Shown piece after piece: positions 33,540-42,460 of a stretch of 64,000 bases of DNA. This DNA comes from Streptomyces sp. NBC_01216. Lineage in GTDB: Bacteria > Actinomycetota > Actinomycetes > Streptomycetales > Streptomycetaceae. The notes under the pieces were generated by a model that saw only the letters and a program-made list of their open reading frames with translations, was not told the origin of the DNA and ran no database searches. Position 1 is the stretch's first letter. Every line of letters begins with the position of its first letter. The position numbers were made by a program, and so were the translations under genes. Location: the NCBI RefSeq assembly GCF_035994945.1, contig NZ_CP108677.1, forward strand, positions 5,084,001 to 5,148,000, written 5' to 3'.

Positions 33540-34039
33540 CCGGCCGTCTCCTCGACTCGTTCCGCAGGCCCCGTATCTTCACCCTCGGCCGCGGGCCAGG
33601 CAGCGAGCTGGAAACGCGCCGAACGCTCCTCGTGTTTGCCGACGCGGCATTCGTCGCCCGCCTTGCCCAACGTCTTGTTCATGCGGGTGAGGAAGCGGTC
33701 GTACTGCTCGTGCCAGACCACGGACGAGCCCGTCTCCGTGTATGCGTCCCGCCGGGCGAAAGCCAGGGCGGCGATCTCGTATGCCAGACCCTCGTGCTTC
33801 GCCCAGCAGGGTGGGATCACATCCTGCGGCTGCCAGGCGTACCGCCCGTTCAGCCAGCGGCACACGGAGTCGAGCCACGCCGGCATAGGCTCGATCAACT
33901 CGGCGGACAGGGCGCCGAGGTCCCACGGGGTGGGACCGTCAGCGGCCACGGACTCCCCCGTGCTCCGCTCCGCGATGTACTCCAGGATCAGGGCAGGCGG
34001 CTCGGGGAAGGGCTCGAAGCGGGTCAGGGTCTCGGTCAC
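33536..34039 (-). CDS. Hypothetical transfer-operon protein (167 aa)
   Basis: GTG 34039 overlaps the stop of the coupling ATPase. The product is soluble and helical, with AWLDSVCRWLNGRYAWQPQD and WHEQYDRFLTRMNKTLG. No function known; co-translation suggests a cytoplasmic partner of the coupling protein. Confidence 0.6.
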   Translation of the reverse strand: MTETLTRFEPFPEPPALILEYIAERSTGESVAADGPTPWDLGALSAELIEPMPAWLDSVCRWLNGRYAWQPQDVIPPCWAKHEGLAYEIAALAFARRDAYTETGSSVVWHEQYDRFLTRMNKTLGKAGDECRVGKHEERSARFQLAAWPAAEGEDTGPAERVEETAG

Positions 34040-35484
34040 GCGGCTGCCGATCCTTCACGGCCGGCCCATGCCGCCGCGTGGGCCTTGGCCTGGTTCTTCT
34101 TCTCGGTGGCTCGTCGTGTGCGCTCGGCTTCGTTGGCGGCCCGCAGGTCCCGGACGTGACCCTCGATCTCGGCCCAGGAGTCCCAGGTCCACATGCCGTC
34201 GAGCCGGGTGACGATCGGCGGGAGATTGTCCGCGAGGACCAGGGCGTGCCCCTCGGCCAGGCTCCGGATTTCATCTCCTCGAAGGACTGGTTCGAGCGCC
34301 ATGTGCGTGGCCGTCGAGTGGCCGCCGCGGTCCCCACCGGACGTGGTCTTCGTCGTGCGCTCTCGCTCGACCTGGCCGCACAGGTCGGACATGTCCTTCA
34401 GGAAGTCGGGGTCCTTGTCCCCGGGAAGGACGATGACGTTGTTGGTGAAGGCCGCCAGCTCCTTGGCGGTGTCCTCGCCGAAGCGGGCACGCGCAGACGC
34501 CCACGCCTGGAGGCCATAGACGACCGTGATGCCACGGCCTCGGCCGTCGGCGACCCGTTGGCGAAGGGACGGGATCGGCGCGATGTTCGGGGCCTCGTCC
34601 AGGGCCGCGAGGAGAGCGGGGTCGAGCCGACCGGCCGGTGAAGCGAGCGCGTGCGCCTCCGCGAGGTCCAGAAGGTCTTCGGCGATCGCGGTGGTCAGCG
34701 GCGCAACGCTGTTCACCTCCGAGTCCTTACCGAGAAGGTAGAGAGTGCCCCCGGCGTCGAGGAACGCGCCGAAGTCCGTGGGGTCCTCTCCATCTCCCTG
34801 AAGGGCGTTGATCACCGACTGGTGCATGAAGGGTTCGAGAGCCGCATCAAGGGTCGATGCGGTGTTGCCGACGGTGCGGCTATCGCCCGTGGTGGCCGTG
34901 CGGAGCATGTCTGCCCAGCCGGGGCCGGCGCCCGGGTGGGCGTTGAGGATTCCGAGCGGAGTGGGGTCGGTCAGCTTGCGGGCCCACCGCAGCACCCAGT
35001 CGAGGGAGGCGCCGTCCAGGGCGGCGGCGTGGAAGAAGGCAGCGAGGATCTTGGAAGCCTGCCCCTTGTAGAAGGCGGCGCCCTCGCTGGACTGTGCCGC
35101 ACCGTTGGTGGTGCGCGAGCCCGCGACGAACGCCTTCCCGCGCATCATCGCCACCTCCGTGTCGGCTGCACCGTTGATCGGCGTCCAGCGGAAGCGCGGG
35201 AGGCTCGGCGCGATGTTCTGCGGGTCGAAGACCGCCACAGGGCGGCCGTCCCGCCGCCTCGCGTCGAGGGTCAGTTCGACCAGATCGGGCTTGGTCGAGG
35301 TGGCCAGGACCGGTCCGGCCCAGCCGCGGACGAGCGGGGCGAAGAACCGCAGAGTCTTTCCGCTGCCCATCGGACCGATGACCCGGCATGCCTTGTCGGC
35401 ACGGGACCACAGCTCGACGCCCTTCGGACGTTGCGAGGTGCCCAGCGAGTAGCCGAAATCGTGAGGATCGAGAGGGTGGTGCAT
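34036..35484 (-). CDS. Type IV coupling ATPase (VirD4/TraG-like), lacking a membrane anchor
   Basis: 482 aa from ATG 35484. Walker A GPMGSGKT at residues 37-44, then LATSTKPDLVELT, Walker B LLAALDEAPN, and GITVVYGLQAWAS. These are VirD4/TraG coupling-protein features that link the relaxosome to the channel. No transmembrane helix is present; the upstream gene at 35526-35789 encodes an anchor-like segment plus the linker usually found at the N-terminus of this protein. The two may be a natural split or a frameshifted gene. Confidence 0.88.
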   Translation of the reverse strand: MHHPLDPHDFGYSLGTSQRPKGVELWSRADKACRVIGPMGSGKTLRFFAPLVRGWAGPVLATSTKPDLVELTLDARRRDGRPVAVFDPQNIAPSLPRFRWTPINGAADTEVAMMRGKAFVAGSRTTNGAAQSSEGAAFYKGQASKILAAFFHAAALDGASLDWVLRWARKLTDPTPLGILNAHPGAGPGWADMLRTATTGDSRTVGNTASTLDAALEPFMHQSVINALQGDGEDPTDFGAFLDAGGTLYLLGKDSEVNSVAPLTTAIAEDLLDLAEAHALASPAGRLDPALLAALDEAPNIAPIPSLRQRVADGRGRGITVVYGLQAWASARARFGEDTAKELAAFTNNVIVLPGDKDPDFLKDMSDLCGQVERERTTKTTSGGDRGGHSTATHMALEPVLRGDEIRSLAEGHALVLADNLPPIVTRLDGMWTWDSWAEIEGHVRDLRAANEAERTRRATEKKNQAKAHAAAWAGREGSAAA

Positions 35485-35525
35485 GACGTACTCCGGAACG
35501 AAGTGGGCGACGAGGAAAGGGAAGG

Positions 35526-35789
35526 TCAGCGAGCGGAGGAACGGTCCTTCGCGAAGCTCACTGCCGACGCTCGGCTGGGGCGGCCGTCGTCGCTGGTGAG
35601 GGAAGGCCGAATCTCCGTGGCCTTCACGACCGCCTTGGCCGACATCTGACGCTTGAGCTGTCCCTTGCTCGCGAATCCGGCGTTGCGCCGTCCGCGGCTC
35701 AGCAGGAACCAGAGCGTCACCAGGGTGACCGCGCACACGGCCGTCACGGCGTACAGGGCCAGAGAGATTCCGCCGGGAAGGATGTCCAT
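35526..35789 (-). CDS. Membrane-anchor protein resembling the N-terminus of the coupling protein
   Basis: 87 aa from ATG 35789. One transmembrane helix (ISLALYAVTAVCAVTLVTLW, then FLL) followed by a basic linker GFASKGQLKRQMSAKAVVKA and RPSL. In related coupling proteins this anchor and GFAS/AKA linker form a single chain with the ATPase. Here it ends with a stop 41 bp before the ATPase start. ATG overlaps the previous stop. Confidence 0.7.
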   Translation of the reverse strand: MDILPGGISLALYAVTAVCAVTLVTLWFLLSRGRRNAGFASKGQLKRQMSAKAVVKATEIRPSLTSDDGRPSRASAVSFAKDRSSAR

Positions 35790-36109
35790 TACTCGGCCTT
35801 CCGCGCGACGCGGGCCGCCAGGTAGCGCATCCGCCGGCCGCACAGCCGCGACATCGACGCGTCGGGCCCAGCACAGCGCGGGGGCGCGGTGTGGAAGGCG
35901 CTGTGCAGGTCCTCGGCGGCTCGCCAGATGTGGGAGACGGCCGTACGTACGCGTCCTCCGGCGGCGGAGTAGTCGCCGTGGTCCAGGACGATGGCCAGTT
36001 CCTTCGTGCGGCGGGCGAGGTCGAGTGCTTCGGCGTGCAGCTGGTCGATGTCCTGTCGCACCGCGCGTTCGGCGGCGGGCAGTGCGGTGTGGTCGGTGGG
36101 GATAGTCAT
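35789..36109 (-). CDS. Hypothetical transfer-operon protein (106 aa)
   Basis: ATG 36109; the stop overlaps the anchor gene start. Helical (ERAVRQDIDQLHAEALDLAR), with a Cys-containing basic C-terminus. No family recognised. It lies 62 bp after the VirB4-like gene. Confidence 0.6.
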   Translation of the reverse strand: MTIPTDHTALPAAERAVRQDIDQLHAEALDLARRTKELAIVLDHGDYSAAGGRVRTAVSHIWRAAEDLHSAFHTAPPRCAGPDASMSRLCGRRMRYLAARVARKAE

Positions 36110-36171
36110 GGAGGGGGCTCGTTCCGAATCTGCGTGGAAGGGGGCGGCGGCGGAGAGGTGGCGGTACCCGC

Positions 36172-37608
36172 TCATGCGGCGTCCGCCGCAGTGGTGGTCA
36201 GATCGGTCATCGAGCCGGAGGAGAAGCACAGGTGCTGCTCGGCCTCCACCAAGAGGTGCTGAACGCCGGGGTAGATCACCTCGCCGACCTTCCACAGCGC
36301 GATCCCGCGGCGCAGGCGCATGATGTGCTCGGCCGTCCAGGACGGCAGGCCCAGCCGGGCCACCGTCGCTTCCGCCTCGGCCTTCTTCTGGCTGTAGATC
36401 ACGATGGTGTCGGCCATCTTCAAAGCCGCTTGGGTTTCCGGGCTGTCGTCGATGTCCGAGAGGTGATGAACGATGAAGATGCAGGAGAGGCCGTACCCAC
36501 GAGCGAACTTGAGGAACTTCTCCAGCAGTGACGCGAGTTGGGGTGTTCCGAGGATGTGCCACGCTTCCTCGCAGACGAGGATGCGCTTGCGCTGCGTGTA
36601 GCGGCGGCAGCCAGAGCCGGGGTTCGGCCCCAGCTCCCAGGCTCCGGAGTTCGCGTCGACCACGATGCGGTCGTGCTGGCCCGGCTCCGTCCCGCACTCG
36701 CACAGCGGGCGAAGCCACACCTCTTCGAGGAAGACCGAGATCACGGCGACGAGGATGGTCATGGCGACGCCGCCGGACGGAACCTTGGTCAGGTCAAAGA
36801 CGATCATGTCGGCGTCCAGGTCCACGCCCAGGCTGGTCGGGCCGTCGAGCATGCCCGTGAGGTCGCCGGTCGCGTCCTGCTCACTGCCGCAGAGCCGGTC
36901 CAGGACGTAGGACGCCTCCAGGCCGTCACCGAGGAGTTCGTCCCGCGTCCGCTGCTTGGCCGTCGCGTCGGACTCCTCCGGCGCCCGAAGGGCGGCGGCG
37001 ACGTCGGCCAGGACAGGGGTGCGGCCGTGGTCTCCCGCCCGCTGGTGGGCCCGGCGGATCGCGATGCGGAGCGCGGAGCCGGCGAACTCGTCCAGGTTCT
37101 TGCCGAGGCCGAGTTCCACGATCGTGCGCACCAGCTCGACTTGCCGCTTGCCCGCGATGGCGGGGTCCATCGGGTTGATGCACGAGGCCCCACGTCCGCC
37201 GCCGGGGGCGAACTTCACAGGGGCCTTGCCAGTGAGCGAGCGGCCGAGCGCGGCCCACTCTCCTTCTTCGCGCTCCTTCTGTTCCTTGGTGTCGAGGACG
37301 ACGACCTGACGGCCGAGGCGGATCTGTCGGGCCGCGTAGGTCTTGGTCAGGGCCGACTTTCCCCGACCCGTGTCGCCCATCACGATCATGTTGCCGCCCG
37401 GCAGGCCGTCACCGAACGCCGAGAACGGGCAGTAGATGAAAGCCTTGCCGGAGTAGAGCTCCCGGCCGATGATCGCTCCCGCGGTGCCGAGGGTGGGCGG
37501 TGCGATGGGCAGATACAGGGCCTGGCTGGTGGTCGTCTCGGTGTAGAGGGGACGGCGCACGGTCTCGTGCATCGGCGACAGCGGGGCGAGGTCGAGGAGG
37601 TCTGTCAC
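36172..37608 (-). CDS. VirB4/TraC-like conjugation ATPase
   Basis: 478 aa from GTG 37608, overlapping the upstream stop (GTGA). Walker A GDTGRGKS at 78-85, Walker B-type RILVCEEAW, then SCIFIVHHLSDID and ADTIVIYSQKKAEAE, typical of VirB4 C-terminal domains. The N-terminal VirB4 domain seems to be supplied by the upstream SCO6880-type protein. It powers channel assembly and substrate transfer at the inner membrane. Confidence 0.9.
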   Translation of the reverse strand: MTDLLDLAPLSPMHETVRRPLYTETTTSQALYLPIAPPTLGTAGAIIGRELYSGKAFIYCPFSAFGDGLPGGNMIVMGDTGRGKSALTKTYAARQIRLGRQVVVLDTKEQKEREEGEWAALGRSLTGKAPVKFAPGGGRGASCINPMDPAIAGKRQVELVRTIVELGLGKNLDEFAGSALRIAIRRAHQRAGDHGRTPVLADVAAALRAPEESDATAKQRTRDELLGDGLEASYVLDRLCGSEQDATGDLTGMLDGPTSLGVDLDADMIVFDLTKVPSGGVAMTILVAVISVFLEEVWLRPLCECGTEPGQHDRIVVDANSGAWELGPNPGSGCRRYTQRKRILVCEEAWHILGTPQLASLLEKFLKFARGYGLSCIFIVHHLSDIDDSPETQAALKMADTIVIYSQKKAEAEATVARLGLPSWTAEHIMRLRRGIALWKVGEVIYPGVQHLLVEAEQHLCFSSGSMTDLTTTAADAA

Positions 37609-39131
37609 TTGATGCCTCCGGCGAGGGGCAGGGTCGTGGCGAAGGCGCGGGCGTGTTCGAGGTCGAGCCATTCGATGCGCAGGTGCGCGTTGCGGGCGCG
37701 GGAGGCGGTGGTGCGCTTGGTGCGCTCCAGCTCTTCGGCGCTGCGCGAGGAGATGGTGACGTAGCCGACGACGGCCGAGCCGGCCGCGCCCGAGGCGGCC
37801 AGAGTCATGCCGCGTGATCCGGTCGCGGTGGCGGCGATCTGGTCGCGCGGGTCGATGTTCTTGCCGCGCTTACGGTCGCGGTCCATCTCGGCCTGGTTGT
37901 TCGTGTCCTCCGCGAGCATCCGTTCCACGGCCTTGTCGTTGGGTTCGAGCTGCTGCGTGATCGAGATGGTGCGGATGACGTCAGGCATTCCGATGAGCAG
38001 GGGCGAGAGGAAGTCGGGGCCGACGGGGGTGGTAGGCCATCCGACGACGGCGGCCGTGGCGTGGTACCAGCTTTCGGTGGAGCCTGCTGCGCGGGTGGCG
38101 ACGTGGGCGCCGTCGCGGACGTCGACGTTGCGAGGGAAGGCGTGTGCCCGTCGGAGGTCGGTGTCCCAGATGGCGTGGTCAGGGTCGTAGGAGTTGCGGA
38201 TGAACGCGGTCATCCGGCCTTCGTCCAGGGGCGCGATCACGGAGAGGTCGGCATCCTCCGCGCGGGACCACAGCTCATCCAGGTACGCGGCCATTGCGGC
38301 GGCGATCCCTTCGTCACCGGTGCCGCGGGCGGCGCCCTCGGCCGCCAGGTCGCGGGTGAACCGAGCGTGGATGGTGATGTAGTAGCGGTGTTCCTCCGCG
38401 CTGGTGGACACGGCGTCGGCCAGCACGCTGTACGAGTCCTTCAGCCACTGCGGCGCGTTCGACGTCGCGGCCGATTCGTCGCGTTGCGCGATGAACCGCT
38501 GGTGGGCGTAGGGGTCCGACTTCATCTGCCGAGCGAGGACCTGAATCCGCTTCACCGGGTGCTCTTCCACGTTGCCGAAGGCGTCGAGGAGTTCACCCCA
38601 GCGCTCCAGAGCAACAACCTGCTCCCCGACTTCCTTGCCGCCGAGGCCGGGCGAGGCGATTTCCAGCGTGGCCGTGACACACCCGGCCTCCGGCTGGAGG
38701 ACCACGACGGCCTGCTGCCCGCGGACCGTGACCGGCACCCACGTCATGCCGACGATGCCTTCCGGCTCGATCAGGGCCGCGTCCGGCGGGGTGCCGTCTC
38801 GGCGCACGCCGGCCTCGACGGCCGGGGACACCCACACGCCGCCGGTGCGGCGGAGTGCCTTGCGGTGGTAGCGGTTGATCCGCCACCAGCGGTAGAGCGT
38901 GCGCCGCTGGGCGGTGCCCCTGGGCCGGTACGGGGCGTACACGATGACCAGGGCCAGCAGGATCGGCAGGAACAGGCACGTCGCGGCGATGGCCGTCACG
39001 CCGTTGAAGAGGTATCCGAGCAGGATGCCGGTGACGGCGCCGCCGCCGAGGACGACCTGTTCACCGAGGTCGCGGCGGCCCACCAGCCCTGTCGGGCGGT
39101 GCTTTCCGAACTGATACGTACGAGTCGACAT
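37605..39131 (-). CDS. SCO6880-family type IV secretion protein
   Basis: 508 aa. N-terminal TYQFGKHRPTGLVGRRDLGE and two adjacent membrane helices (residues about 25-70) give a PrgI-like membrane module. The rest is soluble, with GMTWVPVTVRGQQAVVVLQP and DYITIHAR-like segments, matching SCO6880-type proteins that pair with VirB4 ATPases in actinobacterial conjugation loci. Confidence 0.88.
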   Translation of the reverse strand: MSTRTYQFGKHRPTGLVGRRDLGEQVVLGGGAVTGILLGYLFNGVTAIAATCLFLPILLALVIVYAPYRPRGTAQRRTLYRWWRINRYHRKALRRTGGVWVSPAVEAGVRRDGTPPDAALIEPEGIVGMTWVPVTVRGQQAVVVLQPEAGCVTATLEIASPGLGGKEVGEQVVALERWGELLDAFGNVEEHPVKRIQVLARQMKSDPYAHQRFIAQRDESAATSNAPQWLKDSYSVLADAVSTSAEEHRYYITIHARFTRDLAAEGAARGTGDEGIAAAMAAYLDELWSRAEDADLSVIAPLDEGRMTAFIRNSYDPDHAIWDTDLRRAHAFPRNVDVRDGAHVATRAAGSTESWYHATAAVVGWPTTPVGPDFLSPLLIGMPDVIRTISITQQLEPNDKAVERMLAEDTNNQAEMDRDRKRGKNIDPRDQIAATATGSRGMTLAASGAAGSAVVGYVTISSRSAEELERTKRTTASRARNAHLRIEWLDLEHARAFATTLPLAGGIK

Positions 39132-39137
39132 GAAGGG

Positions 39138-40787
39138 TCACTGATCCTTGCTGGGGTTCGGTCGTCCGGGAGCCTGGCCGCCCGAGGGCCGCGGAGGTGG
39201 CGGGGGTGAGAGGGAGGGCCCGGAGCCCGAGGTGGTTCCTGAAGCGGAGGAGGGAGACGAGGGGGATGCGGGCGGCATCGGGACCGAAGTTCCCGAGCCG
39301 GGCGACTGCGGCAAGGGCGGCTGAGCCGTGCTCGGCGACCCGTTGGCGCCCGATGGGCTTCCGGCCGATGCGTGACCACCGGCCGAGGACCAGTCCGGAG
39401 AAGAGCTGACGACCGGGTCGGAGGTCGCTCCCTGTGGACGAGCGGCGGCCGGTGCACCGGAGGTACCGGCCGTGTCGTCGCCGCCCTGCTGGCCTTCGGG
39501 CTGTTCGGGGTTGCCGCCACCTGCGGCGGCGGTGCCCTGCGCACCCGGGGAACTGGTGGCCTTGTTCTTCGCCACGTCGAGGCCGGCCTTGGCAACGGCG
39601 GCCCCGGCCGCGAGCGGTCCGGCCACAGCAGTTCCGCCGCCCATCTTGGCACCAGCAGTCTTGGCGCCAGCGGTCTTGGAACCGCCGACCAATGAGTCTT
39701 GGACACGAGCGCCCATCGCCCTGTTGGCGTGCTGGGCGGGGCCGTCGACCGCTGCGGCCGGGCCGGAGGACTGTGCAGTCTTGCGGTCGTGGTGGAGGCT
39801 GGCCATCTCGTCGCCGAAGGCGGGCACCCACTTGTAGAGCGTGGCGGACGCGAAGACGGCGAGCAAGAGGATCAACGCGCCGACCAGGGTCTTGGAGACC
39901 GCGTCGGACATGCTCCCCGAGGTGTCGCTGAGGATCGCGCCGCCGAGGCCCAGCAGGGCGAACAAGATCGGCTTACTCAGGCCGATGGCGAAGATGGCGC
40001 CGAACCACTTCTTCGACTTGCCCCACAGGTCGCGGTCGACCAGCCCGGCGTTGACGATCGGCCCGAGCGCAACGGCCACGTAGATGGCCGCGCTGCGGAT
40101 CAGCAGCTCGATCCACATCAGCAGGGCGCCGCACATCATGATGAGGTTGACGACCAGCAGCTGTCCCACGCCCTCCGTGGGGTTGGCTGCCATGACCTTG
40201 AGGATGTTCTCCAGGAACGGCTTGAAGTTGCTCGTCGCGTACGGCTCGAAGACGGCCGTGACTTCGTCAATGGCCTTCATCAGAAGTGCGATTGCGCCCG
40301 GCGTCATGGCGTTGACAACGAACTGGAGGAGCAGGAAGCCGATCGCCTCGGACACGGCGGTGGTCACGGCGACTCCGCGGACCGCACGCTTGGCCACGGC
40401 GATCAGCCAGAGGGCCACGGTGAGCAGGCTGGAGGCCGCGAAGATGATCGCGTACTGCTTCAGGAAGCCGGGGCTCGTGAGGTCGATCTTCGTCGTGTTC
40501 TGGATCAGCTCCAGCATCTTGCGCAGGAACCAGATGTTGGCCTCGGTGAGCTTCTGGAGCAGGAAGCCCAGCGGGTCCTTGACGAAGTCGATGGCCGCCT
40601 TCGCCTCGCACACCATCGGGATGTAGCAGAAGGGGTTGGCCACCGCCGAGGGCACGAACACGAACCCGATGATCACGTTGACCATGGCCACCGCCTGGAG
40701 GCGGCGGCGCCAGCGGCCCGGCGTTCCCCGCTCGACGGTCAGCAGGCCGGGGGCGTCGTCACGCAGTCGCAGGCGCATTGCTGGCAC
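39138..40787 (-). CDS. TrbL/VirB6-like polytopic membrane protein
   Basis: 549 aa. A basic start is followed by a membrane segment (VNVIIGFVFVPSAVA), then several hydrophobic helices up to about residue 320, including LLVVNLIMMCGALLMWIELL and LSKPILFALLGLGGAILSD. The last 230 residues are Gly/Ser/Pro/Ala-rich and disordered. The arrangement is that of actinobacterial TrbL/VirB6 channel proteins. Its start overlaps the VirB8-like gene. Confidence 0.82.
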   Translation of the reverse strand: MPAMRLRLRDDAPGLLTVERGTPGRWRRRLQAVAMVNVIIGFVFVPSAVANPFCYIPMVCEAKAAIDFVKDPLGFLLQKLTEANIWFLRKMLELIQNTTKIDLTSPGFLKQYAIIFAASSLLTVALWLIAVAKRAVRGVAVTTAVSEAIGFLLLQFVVNAMTPGAIALLMKAIDEVTAVFEPYATSNFKPFLENILKVMAANPTEGVGQLLVVNLIMMCGALLMWIELLIRSAAIYVAVALGPIVNAGLVDRDLWGKSKKWFGAIFAIGLSKPILFALLGLGGAILSDTSGSMSDAVSKTLVGALILLLAVFASATLYKWVPAFGDEMASLHHDRKTAQSSGPAAAVDGPAQHANRAMGARVQDSLVGGSKTAGAKTAGAKMGGGTAVAGPLAAGAAVAKAGLDVAKNKATSSPGAQGTAAAGGGNPEQPEGQQGGDDTAGTSGAPAAARPQGATSDPVVSSSPDWSSAGGHASAGSPSGANGSPSTAQPPLPQSPGSGTSVPMPPASPSSPSSASGTTSGSGPSLSPPPPPRPSGGQAPGRPNPSKDQ

Positions 40788-42069
40788 CTCCCACGTCCGC
40801 GAAGCTGTTCGCCGGGTCCGCCTCCTGCATGGCCGGCGGCGACGGTACGAGCGGCTCGGACGGCGTGACGGCCGTCGTCTTCCAGGTGCCGTCTTCCCAG
40901 ACCAGATCCACGGTCATCCGCAGGAAGGCGACCTGCGGGCGCTGCGTCTCGTCCTTCCCTGCGACGCCGCCAACCGACGCCGTCCACAGCTCGATGCTCG
41001 CGGCCTGGTCGGAGTAGGAGATCGAGCGGGTGGCGAGCGCCGCAGTCCGCGTGATCAGTTCGCTGCCGTCGGCCGTCTTCCCGTCCGCGCCGACCCCGCG
41101 GTTCTCCATGACCAGACGAGCCGTCGAGTCGGTGTCCGAGGTGACCGAGTCCAGCACGCTCGAAGCGGCGGTGGCCGCCAGCATCCGGTGCCGCCAGTCC
41201 TCATCGGTGAAGAACCGGGGGTCGCCGTAGAGCATGGTGGCGCTGACGGCGGCGGCACGCGCGCCGCGCTCGTTGTGCCCGTACGGGGCCGGGAATCCGC
41301 TTCGGTCTTCGGTGCCGCTCAGCACGGGGTTTTCTGCAGCGCCCGGGGCGTAGGCCGAGAAGTCGGCCGGCACGTTGGACGCCTGCCGCACGTCGATCGG
41401 AGCGACCAGCCCCGTTGAGGCCGAGCTGTCCTTCAGCTTCCAGTCGTTGTCCTCCCAGGTGAGCGTCACCGTCACCGACCGGAAACCCGTCCTCGGTGTC
41501 GCGTGCCCGGCCGCGCTGCCGCGAACCGTCGTGGTCCACAGCCGCACCATGGCGCCGTGGGCGTCGAAACCCAGGACGTGAGCCGACAGGACCCCGGTAC
41601 GGGAGATGGCCTTCTCGGCGGAGACCTTGGAGGTGTCGCCTCGCAGTGAGCCGACCGCGTTCTCCGCCGCGTGGTCGGCCTTCTTCACCACCGATCCGGC
41701 CGTGTCCTTGGCCGCCATGACGGCCACCGCACGGTGCCGAGCGTCCTTGTCCGTGAGGAACCGGGAACTGCCCGCGATCGTCGTGTAGTTGGCCGCCGCC
41801 GCCTTGGCGCCGGATCGAGTGTGCGGGTAGCCGACAGGGACGCCGTGCAGCTCGCGCACGCCTTCGCCGCTCGCCTGCGGAGCTGAGTGAGAGGGTGCTG
41901 ACGCGGAGGGGGCCGTGGCCGGAGGGGTGCCTGTCGTCATGCTGACGACCACCCCGGCCGCGGTGACGACTGCCGCACCGCCAGCCGCGATGCCCCAGAG
42001 CTTGGCCGACGAGCGGCGCACTCCGCTGGCCTTCGAGGAGGAAACGTTCCTCCGGGATCGGAAAGGCAT
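40759..42069 (-). CDS. VirB8/TcpC-like protein with duplicated domain
   Basis: 436 aa. A transmembrane helix lies at about 24-46 and a Ser/Pro linker follows. Two related domains come next: GVPVGYPHTRSGAKAAAANY with SSRFLTDKD, and GFPAPYGHNERGARAAAVSA with DPRFFTDED. Each has a C-terminal VTLTWEDNDWK- or VDLVWEDGTWK-type strand. This is a tandem NTF2-like (VirB8/TcpC) layout for a periplasm-equivalent channel component. Confidence 0.75.
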   Translation of the reverse strand: MPFRSRRNVSSSKASGVRRSSAKLWGIAAGGAAVVTAAGVVVSMTTGTPPATAPSASAPSHSAPQASGEGVRELHGVPVGYPHTRSGAKAAAANYTTIAGSSRFLTDKDARHRAVAVMAAKDTAGSVVKKADHAAENAVGSLRGDTSKVSAEKAISRTGVLSAHVLGFDAHGAMVRLWTTTVRGSAAGHATPRTGFRSVTVTLTWEDNDWKLKDSSASTGLVAPIDVRQASNVPADFSAYAPGAAENPVLSGTEDRSGFPAPYGHNERGARAAAVSATMLYGDPRFFTDEDWRHRMLAATAASSVLDSVTSDTDSTARLVMENRGVGADGKTADGSELITRTAALATRSISYSDQAASIELWTASVGGVAGKDETQRPQVAFLRMTVDLVWEDGTWKTTAVTPSEPLVPSPPAMQEADPANSFADVGGASNAPATA

Positions 42070-42072
42070 GGA

Positions 42073-42411
42073 TCACACACCCATGCCGTACGTGATGGCA
42101 AAGATGGTTCCGAAGCTAGCCACGAGGAACACGCAGGTCAGACCGCCGACCATCATCCCCTTGCCGCGCGAGCTGTCCATCGTGGAGTGGCCCTCGCCGA
42201 ACCAGCCCTTCGACTTGCCGACACCGGCCAGGAAGGCGCCAGCGCCAACGACGAGGACGACGGCCGCGATGACGCCGAGGATCACCTTCGCCGTGCCGCC
42301 GAGCTTCCCGAAGGGGCCCCAGTCCGGCTTCACGCCGGACACGACATCGGCACCGGCGGCGAGGGTCGTGTGCAGGGAGGGATCGGCAGCGGCAGACAGG
42401 AGGTTGTGCAT
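42073..42411 (-). CDS. Small two-helix membrane protein (VirB2-like position)
   Basis: 112 aa with two hydrophobic segments (AKVILGVIAAVVLVVGAGAF and MVGGLTCVFLVASFGTIFAI) separated by a short basic/Gly loop. Size and position fit a VirB2-like pilin or small channel subunit; there is no sequence motif to prove it. Confidence 0.7.
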   Translation of the reverse strand: MHNLLSAAADPSLHTTLAAGADVVSGVKPDWGPFGKLGGTAKVILGVIAAVVLVVGAGAFLAGVGKSKGWFGEGHSTMDSSRGKGMMVGGLTCVFLVASFGTIFAITYGMGV

Positions 42412-42460
42412 TTTCAGTCCCTTGGTGATGTAAGTGTTTGTTTGGGATGTTTTGGCTTGA

